Shown here in pieces: positions 1 through 4,406 of a stretch of DNA of 7,278 nt. Source of the stretch: Methylomonas sp. (lineage in GTDB: Bacteria; Pseudomonadota; Gammaproteobacteria; Methylococcales; Methylomonadaceae); the NCBI GenBank assembly GCA_026990815.1, contig JALXCS010000012.1:1995-9272 (forward strand), in the 5' to 3' direction. Position 1 is the stretch's first letter. Each line of letters opens with the position of its first letter. The notes beneath the pieces are model-generated. The model made no database searches. It worked only from the letters and a program-made list of their open reading frames with translations, and was not told where the DNA came from. The position numbers and the translations under genes were made by a program.

Positions 1-525
1 CTACTATTTGTTGGAAGGTTAATAGATGTAAAAAATTGGCAAGTATTACTCGAAGCACTTGCGATGCTTAACACGAGATATCCGTGGCAGTTACTGATTT
101 GTGGAACTGGAGAAGAAGATAAAGTATTATCTAGAATACATGAGTTAGGGTTGACTGAATCAATTAGGATGTTAGGTTTCAGGAATGATGTTTATTCAAT
201 AATGGCTGCTTCGGATTTATTGGTTCTACCTTCATGGAAGGAGGGAATGCCAAATGTTGTTTTGGAGGCGATGAGTATTGGTCTTCCCTGTGTGATCTCA
301 AAAATACCCGCTCACGTTAGCTTACTAGGCGGTGATGATTTTGCAACTTTGTTTGACCCTTCTGATTCTGGTGATTTGGCCAGAATACTGGAAGGTTATA
401 TTAATAAGCAAAAAGAGCTTGAAATGATGTCTATGAAGGGAATTGATTTTTCAAAAAAATATAGTCCTCTTGTCCTGACAAAAAGATATGCCCAGTTTTA
501 CAATGATTTGCTCTTGTTGAAATGA
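1..525 (+). CDS. GT4-type glycosyltransferase, C-terminal part (5' end outside window)
   Basis: This is the nucleotide-sugar-binding half of a retaining GT-B glycosyltransferase of family GT4 (group 1). It would transfer a sugar from an activated donor onto a lipid-linked or growing polysaccharide on the cytoplasmic side of the inner membrane. The frame is open from base 1 and begins with LLFVGRLIDVKNW, the usual strand opening the C-terminal Rossmann domain, so the ATG at 64 is internal and not the start. The segment LGFRNDVYSIMAASDLLVLP (about 175-234) and the E-x7-E motif KEGMPNVVLEAM, with its glutamates at 241-243 and 265-267, are typical of donor binding in this family. The motif is followed by GLPCVIS. 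About 174 residues are visible, roughly half of a usual protein. Donor and acceptor cannot be read from the sequence. The HAF-repeat gene follows closely on the same strand, so the two may be co-transcribed. Confidence 0.93.
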   Translation, partial: LLFVGRLIDVKNWQVLLEALAMLNTRYPWQLLICGTGEEDKVLSRIHELGLTESIRMLGFRNDVYSIMAASDLLVLPSWKEGMPNVVLEAMSIGLPCVISKIPAHVSLLGGDDFATLFDPSDSGDLARILEGYINKQKELEMMSMKGIDFSKKYSPLVLTKRYAQFYNDLLLLK

Positions 526-589
526 ATTTGACAAGAGAAGAAAAGCATGTTAACCGTCAATTGCATTTGTGATAGTTGTACTTTCTTGT

Positions 590-595
590 GGGAAG
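590..595 (+). promoter_or_regulatory. Ribosome binding site deciding the GTG 601 start
   Basis: GGGAAG lies five bases before GTG 601. Together with the signal peptide that begins right after this GTG, it favours 601 over the ATG at 547. The evidence is moderate, because GAGAAG at 535-540 could serve the ATG. Confidence 0.5.
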
Positions 596-600
596 CTATT

Positions 601-1716
601 GTGAACAAAAGATTAAAATATTTGGGGCTTATGGTAGTGATAGTTGTGTCAAACTCCATACAAGGGCAACCATTATATAGAGTAACTGACCTTAACTTCT
701 TATTAAGTTCCTTGAATAATCAAATAGATTCTTTAATGCCTACGGATATTAACGATAATGGATTTATTGTAGGTTCATATCGTATAAAGAATTCATCTAC
801 ACGAGGTGGATTTTTATTTGATGGAGCATCATTTCAAGATATGAAATCTTTAGGATTTGCTGAAATAGTAGCTATTAATGATAATCAATTTGTTGGTATG
901 GATGAACAACGAAACTTGGGGTTAATATTTGATATTAGGAGTAGAAAAATTACGGAGCTAGAATCTTTTATTCCGGCTGCTATCAATAATAAAGGTTATG
1001 TTGTCGGGAAAGAAGCAGAAAAAAGATTTAGACATGCTCTTTTTTTCAATGGAGTCAACATAAAAGACCTGGGTGCTCTGACTGAACCGGAGCACCCCGA
1101 ATCGGAGGCTTCATCTTTTGCAACCGATATTAATGATAATGGAGAAATAGTTGGTGCAAGTGAAGATCCTGAAGGGTGGATTAGGGGTTTAGCAGTGAAA
1201 TTTGAAGGTAATGATGTTGTTGATTTGGATATAGCAATACCAGATACGGAATATGATAAGGCGGTTGGGATAAACAATGGGGGGCAGATCATTGTAACAG
1301 GTAGTAATGATGCGTATAGTTTGTCACGTTCGGTTCTTATTGATGGAGAGTTATCCATTGATTTAGGAATCTTAGGTGAGTATGGTTTGGAAAAGCACAC
1401 CGAAGCAAGTGACATAAATGACAAAGGGCAGGTTGTAGGTTGGTTAACTTTTGGGGAAAGTTATAGAGCGTTTTATTGGGATTCTGAGGTAGGATTGACT
1501 CGACTTGATCAGCTAATTGACCCTGAAGATCCGTTATGGGGGCTTGATTTATCTGATGCCTTTGCGATTAATGAAAAAGGTCAAATTCTTGCTAGTTCTG
1601 GAAGTGATTATTTTCTTCTAACACCAATTGTTGTTCCTCTTCCTGGTTCTTTGCTATTATTTTTTATGGGTTTGTTTTCCCTGCAGTGCATTAAGAAAAA
1701 ATCAATGTGGTTGTGA
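601..1716 (+). CDS. Secreted HAF-repeat protein with PEP-CTERM-like sorting tail
   Basis: A 371-residue exported protein of unknown function. I chose GTG 601 because it gives a clean Sec signal peptide (NKRLKY, then LGLMVVIVVSNSIQG, cleavage near residue 22) and has GGGAAG five bases upstream. The in-frame ATG at 547 would add 18 residues with three cysteines ahead of the signal and is less likely, though it too has a purine-rich upstream stretch. The body carries seven copies of a short motif of the form DINDNGxIVG, at residues about 48, 90, 126, 175, 222, 270 and 321. This is the HAF-type extracellular repeat and probably forms a beta-propeller-like or beta-rich fold. The C-terminus has VPLPGS (345-350), a hydrophobic stretch LLLFFMGLFSLQCI and KKK. 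That is the three-part layout of a PEP-CTERM signal processed by an exosortase, with VPLP instead of VPEP. Such proteins are commonly linked to exopolysaccharide loci, which fits the neighbours. Role in the envelope or biofilm matrix is inference. Confidence 0.85.
   Translation: MNKRLKYLGLMVVIVVSNSIQGQPLYRVTDLNFLLSSLNNQIDSLMPTDINDNGFIVGSYRIKNSSTRGGFLFDGASFQDMKSLGFAEIVAINDNQFVGMDEQRNLGLIFDIRSRKITELESFIPAAINNKGYVVGKEAEKRFRHALFFNGVNIKDLGALTEPEHPESEASSFATDINDNGEIVGASEDPEGWIRGLAVKFEGNDVVDLDIAIPDTEYDKAVGINNGGQIIVTGSNDAYSLSRSVLIDGELSIDLGILGEYGLEKHTEASDINDKGQVVGWLTFGESYRAFYWDSEVGLTRLDQLIDPEDPLWGLDLSDAFAINEKGQILASSGSDYFLLTPIVVPLPGSLLLFFMGLFSLQCIKKKSMWL
742..1599 (+). repeat. Seven degenerate HAF-type protein repeats
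   Basis: Within the secreted protein the motif recurs as TDINDNGFIVG, VAINDNQFVG, AAINNKGYVVG, TDINDNGEIVG, VGINNGGQIIV, SDINDKGQVVG and FAINEKGQILA. Spacing is irregular, about 36 to 51 residues. Copies are conserved as protein but diverged as DNA, so this is an old repeat array under selection. The second copy is one residue short and the fifth and seventh have lost the final VG. Confidence 0.85.
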
Positions 1717-1769
1717 TATAGAAGTAAGTATAAAAATTTGTTTTAATAAATTCAGGGTTCAGTTACAAG

Positions 1770-2528
1770 CTATTGTTTAGGACAGTTAGATAGAAACTGA
1801 GGAATCTTTGAGATGTTTTTAAATATTAAGGAGCCTAAATGACCAATATTATTTGATTTCATTGCACGTAGATCTTCTCTACTTTTTTGTATAAGATTTT
1901 TCAAGCTTTTGTTACTTTCCCCTCCTACTCGCATTTTGATAAGAACCTCAGGTAAGTAATGTGTGGTTATTTGGTGTTTTCCTAAAAATCTTAATATTGA
2001 ATCATAATCTGCAGCTATTTTGAAGCTGGTATCAAAAAGTCCATATTGTTCATAGATTTTTCGTCTGACAAAAAATGTAGGATGGGGTGGCATCCAACCC
2101 TGTTTAAGTTTTCGAGGATGGAATTGACCACTTTTCCAGTAACGGAATATTTTTAAAGTATCTTTTTCGCTTACATAAACGAGATCACCATAGACCGAAT
2201 CAGCTCTGGATTTTTCAAATGCATACGCAACTTTTTCTATCACCTTATTATTTTTATACAAATCGTCAGAATGCAGAAAACCTATAACGTCACCTTTGGC
2301 AAGTGCTATTCCCTTGTTTAAGCCATCATAAATGCCTTGGTCCGGTTCAGAGACAATAATATCAATTTGGTTTTTGTAATGATTAATTATTTCTAAAGTG
2401 TTGTCGGATGATGCAGCATCAATGACAATATATTCAATGTCATTATAGGTTTGTGTTACAACAGATTTTATTGCTTCTTCAATTGTTTTTTCGCTATTGT
2501 AAGCAGATGTGATGATAGTGATTTTCAA
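1770..2528 (-). CDS. WcaE-like GT2 family glycosyltransferase
   Basis: A 252-residue inverting GT-A glycosyltransferase of family GT2, close in pattern to WcaE-like enzymes of exopolysaccharide clusters. It would add one sugar to a lipid-linked repeat unit in the cytoplasm. The N-terminus MKITIITSAYN (1-11) and VIDAASSDNT (35-44) form the nucleotide-binding fold. EPDQGIYDGLNKGIA (61-75) is the subfamily signature, and HSDD (86-89) is the metal-binding DxD equivalent. WMPPHPTFFVRR (145-156) and AADYD (172-176) mark the acceptor side and likely catalytic aspartate. RVGGES (200-205) closes the domain. Length is normal and no membrane helix is evident. Translation starts at TTG, which is backed by a perfect GGAGG seven bases upstream and by the family's usual N-terminus; no ATG fits. 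It is the last gene of the leftward run, 30 bases behind the acyltransferase. The sugar specificity is unknown. Confidence 0.92.
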   Translation of the reverse strand: MKITIITSAYNSEKTIEEAIKSVVTQTYNDIEYIVIDAASSDNTLEIINHYKNQIDIIVSEPDQGIYDGLNKGIALAKGDVIGFLHSDDLYKNNKVIEKVAYAFEKSRADSVYGDLVYVSEKDTLKIFRYWKSGQFHPRKLKQGWMPPHPTFFVRRKIYEQYGLFDTSFKIAADYDSILRFLGKHQITTHYLPEVLIKMRVGGESNKSLKNLIQKSREDLRAMKSNNIGHLGSLIFKNISKIPQFLSNCPKQ

Positions 2529-2535
2529 AAAGGTT

Positions 2536-2540
2536 CCTCC
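2536..2540 (-). promoter_or_regulatory. Strong Shine-Dalgarno for the TTG-started GT2 gene
   Basis: Read on the minus strand this is GGAGG, seven bases before TTG 2528. It lies in the 30-base gap after the acyltransferase stop codon. A consensus site of this quality decides the otherwise weak TTG start. Confidence 0.8.
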
Positions 2541-2558
2541 AGAACAATGTCCAAATAT

Positions 2559-3107
2559 TCACTCTATGATTCGATTTTTTTTGAAGGCTGCTGGATTACC
2601 TTGATAGATTCCATATGCTTCAAGATTTGTTGTTGCAACTGAGCCAGCACAAAGTATACTGTGCGTATAACAAGTTACATTAGGACAAACGATCGATTTT
2701 GCACCAATCCATACTCCATCTTCAATGGTTATTTCACCAACAAGGAGGTTAAAGGATTGTTTTTTAAAGTCATGATTTCCTGTTAGTAAATAGGCATCTT
2801 GGGAGATTGAAACATGATTGCCAATTTTTATTAGGGTTAAATTATCAATCCAAACGGCTTCGCCTATCCATACATAGTCTCCTAATTCCAGAAACCAAGG
2901 ATACTTAATATTAACATTTGGTTTGATTACACAGTTTGTTCCAATAGACGCACCGAAGGATTTCAGGATTAAGGTTTTAAATGGAGAAGGGAAAGGAAGG
3001 GATGTTTTAAAAAAAATGATATTAATAAAATACCAGCTAATTCTTTTTAATGGGCCACCTGGTAGATACCAACTGTTATCATATTGACTCAAATTGACTT
3101 TCTGCAT
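2559..3107 (-). CDS. wcaF: WcaF-type hexapeptide-repeat O-acyltransferase
   Basis: A 182-residue left-handed beta-helix acyltransferase of the WcaF/LacA/NodL group. It probably transfers an acetyl group from acetyl-CoA to a sugar of the polysaccharide. The N-terminus, with LSQYDNSWYLPG at 6-17, matches the WcaF pattern and supports the start at 3107, although the upstream GTAGAAATAA is a weak ribosome site. Hexapeptide turns run through IGTNCVIKPNVNI (55-67), LGDYVWIGEAVWID (75-88) and IGNHVSISQDAYLLTG (95-110). The histidine of GNHD (110-113) sits where the catalytic histidine of this family lies. VWIGAKSIVCPNV (132-144) and GNPAA (170-174) are the last coils and the conserved closing turn. 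Cysteines at 59, 141, 146 and 153 replace more usual small residues. It lies 50 bases after the DUF1501 gene and 30 before the GT2 gene. Acyl donor and target sugar are not shown. The symbol denotes family membership only; this need not be a colanic acid locus. Confidence 0.9.
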   Translation of the reverse strand: MQKVNLSQYDNSWYLPGGPLKRISWYFINIIFFKTSLPFPSPFKTLILKSFGASIGTNCVIKPNVNIKYPWFLELGDYVWIGEAVWIDNLTLIKIGNHVSISQDAYLLTGNHDFKKQSFNLLVGEITIEDGVWIGAKSIVCPNVTCYTHSILCAGSVATTNLEAYGIYQGNPAAFKKNRIIE

Positions 3108-3157
3108 TTATTTCTACAATAGAAAATTTTGGTTTGTTCAGAATCAAACTCTGACTG

Positions 3158-4393
3158 TTATAAAAACCCTAAAGGTTGATAGGCATGACTTGGTATTATA
3201 CTAGTTAAGTCAATTTGGTTTCCAAAATGATTTACAATAATTTCAGAAAAAATATCTCTGTAATCGATTGTATGTTTCAGGTAGCGCCCTAAGTATAAAT
3301 CCTCTGTCCTTAATCCCGGCCATTCTCCATAAATACCACCATTTACGCTACCGCCAATAGCAAACCAGGATGATGCATTGCCATGATCAGTGCCGCTATT
3401 TGCATTTTCTTTTGCTGTTCGGCCAAATTCAGTCATGGTTAAAATTACAACATTTTCCATATGACTTCTACCAAGGTCAGTATATAAAGCAGTTATTCCA
3501 TCGGAAAAGTCTTTTAGTTTATTTGCTTGTGTTCCTTCAACTCCGCCTTGGTTAACATGATGATCCCAGCCAGTATGGTTAATTGTACATATTTCAAGAC
3601 CTAACCCAGATTTTATTAAATGTGCCGTTTGCCTTAATTGATTTCCAAATGAAGAAGTGGGGTAAGATACGCCGTTTGATGGTGAGTAATTTTCATAATT
3701 CGAATTGCTCAATAATTCTACTTCATCGAGCATGATTGATCCATGCTTGTTTAAAAGCTGAAGATAGGACGATCTGTCTGGATTGTTTTGACCAAAAACC
3801 GAATATAAAGACTGAATTATCTCCTCATTAAGATTAGATTGTAAATTGTCAAGGTCAGGCATAACCCCGACTGGAAATTTGCCTTGTAATGCGTGCGATA
3901 ATTCACCAAAACTTGTAGCGGGTAGGGGAGAATTGGTATTTGTGTTTGTCAAATAACGGTTTAACCATCCATCTGATAATCTTTTGTGGGCTGAGCCACT
4001 TTCAATGAAATCTTGACTGCTAAAATGAGATCGATTTCCGTCAGGATAATGTACAGTTGGAAGAACTGCTAAATTCCCGTCTTGATAGATATTATGTAAG
4101 CTCGCTAATGATGGGTGAAAGCCAAAAAAACCATCCAGATCTAGTGCGGATTTGGAATTACTTCCAGGTGGATCAATAGATATTTTAGGTCTTAAGGAAT
4201 AATAGCTGTCTTCACCATAAGGAATGACAGTGTTTAGTCCATCACAGCCTCCACGTTGGAAAATAACTACTAGTGTTTTTCCACTTGCGGCTAAAGTTTT
4301 GTTAGCAAATGATAACAAACTTACTCCACTAAAAATGTTAGAGCCAATAACGGGGGTAATTGCCAAATGTCGTAAAAATGATCTTCTTTTCAT
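3158..4393 (-). CDS. DUF1501 protein with twin-arginine signal
   Basis: A 411-residue protein of family DUF1501, which belongs to the alkaline phosphatase / sulfatase-like fold group but has no established reaction. The N-terminus KRRSFLRHLA (2-11), followed by a mildly hydrophobic stretch to about residue 36 ending in LAASGK, is a twin-arginine (Tat) signal. The protein should therefore be exported folded, possibly with bound metal. Family landmarks are QRGGCDGLNT (46-55), HYPDGNRSHFSSQDF (115-129), HTGWDHH (273-279), TMTEFGRT (319-326), GTDHGNAS (334-341), GGIYGEWPGL (352-361) and DYRDIFSEI (378-386). D51, the histidines of HTGWDHH, E322, D336 and H337 are candidate metal ligands by fold analogy. 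Length is normal for the family and no damage is seen. It starts 13 bases after the DUF1800 stop codon, and its ribosome site AGGA (4400-4403) lies inside that gap. This is the usual tight DUF1800-DUF1501 pairing. Confidence 0.93.
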   Translation of the reverse strand: MKRRSFLRHLAITPVIGSNIFSGVSLLSFANKTLAASGKTLVVIFQRGGCDGLNTVIPYGEDSYYSLRPKISIDPPGSNSKSALDLDGFFGFHPSLASLHNIYQDGNLAVLPTVHYPDGNRSHFSSQDFIESGSAHKRLSDGWLNRYLTNTNTNSPLPATSFGELSHALQGKFPVGVMPDLDNLQSNLNEEIIQSLYSVFGQNNPDRSSYLQLLNKHGSIMLDEVELLSNSNYENYSPSNGVSYPTSSFGNQLRQTAHLIKSGLGLEICTINHTGWDHHVNQGGVEGTQANKLKDFSDGITALYTDLGRSHMENVVILTMTEFGRTAKENANSGTDHGNASSWFAIGGSVNGGIYGEWPGLRTEDLYLGRYLKHTIDYRDIFSEIIVNHFGNQIDLTSIIPSHAYQPLGFL

Positions 4394-4399
4394 GATAAT

Positions 4400-4403
4400 T
4401 CCT
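4400..4403 (-). promoter_or_regulatory. Ribosome binding site of the DUF1501 gene
   Basis: AGGA on the minus strand, six bases before ATG 4393, in the 13-base gap between the DUF1800 stop codon and the DUF1501 start. The position indicates translation from a shared message. Confidence 0.6.
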
Positions 4404-4406
4404 ATA

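Noticed and set aside
996..1424. Open frame of 142 codons on the minus strand
   Set aside because: It lies wholly inside the HAF-repeat gene in antisense. Its translation is low-complexity in Ser, Pro and Leu with no recognisable domain, while the + strand shows clear conserved repeats.
1717..1769. Bidirectional terminator between the converging genes
   Set aside because: I looked for a GC-rich hairpin on both strands and found only AT-rich sequence with a short direct repeat (TTCAG, GGTTCAG).
2451..2642. Short + strand open frame across the GT2/acyltransferase junction
   Set aside because: It is antisense to both genes and rich in Cys and Phe, with no family likeness.
3131..3157. Small inverted repeat TCAGA / TCTGA between the DUF1501 and acyltransferase genes
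   Set aside because: The stem is only five pairs with a seven-base AT-rich loop and no proper U-run, too weak for a terminator.
3108..3157. Possible promoter ahead of the acyltransferase gene (TTGATT and TATTGT on the minus strand)
   Set aside because: The two boxes are about 20 bases apart, too far for a good sigma-70 promoter, and AT-rich DNA yields such matches by chance.
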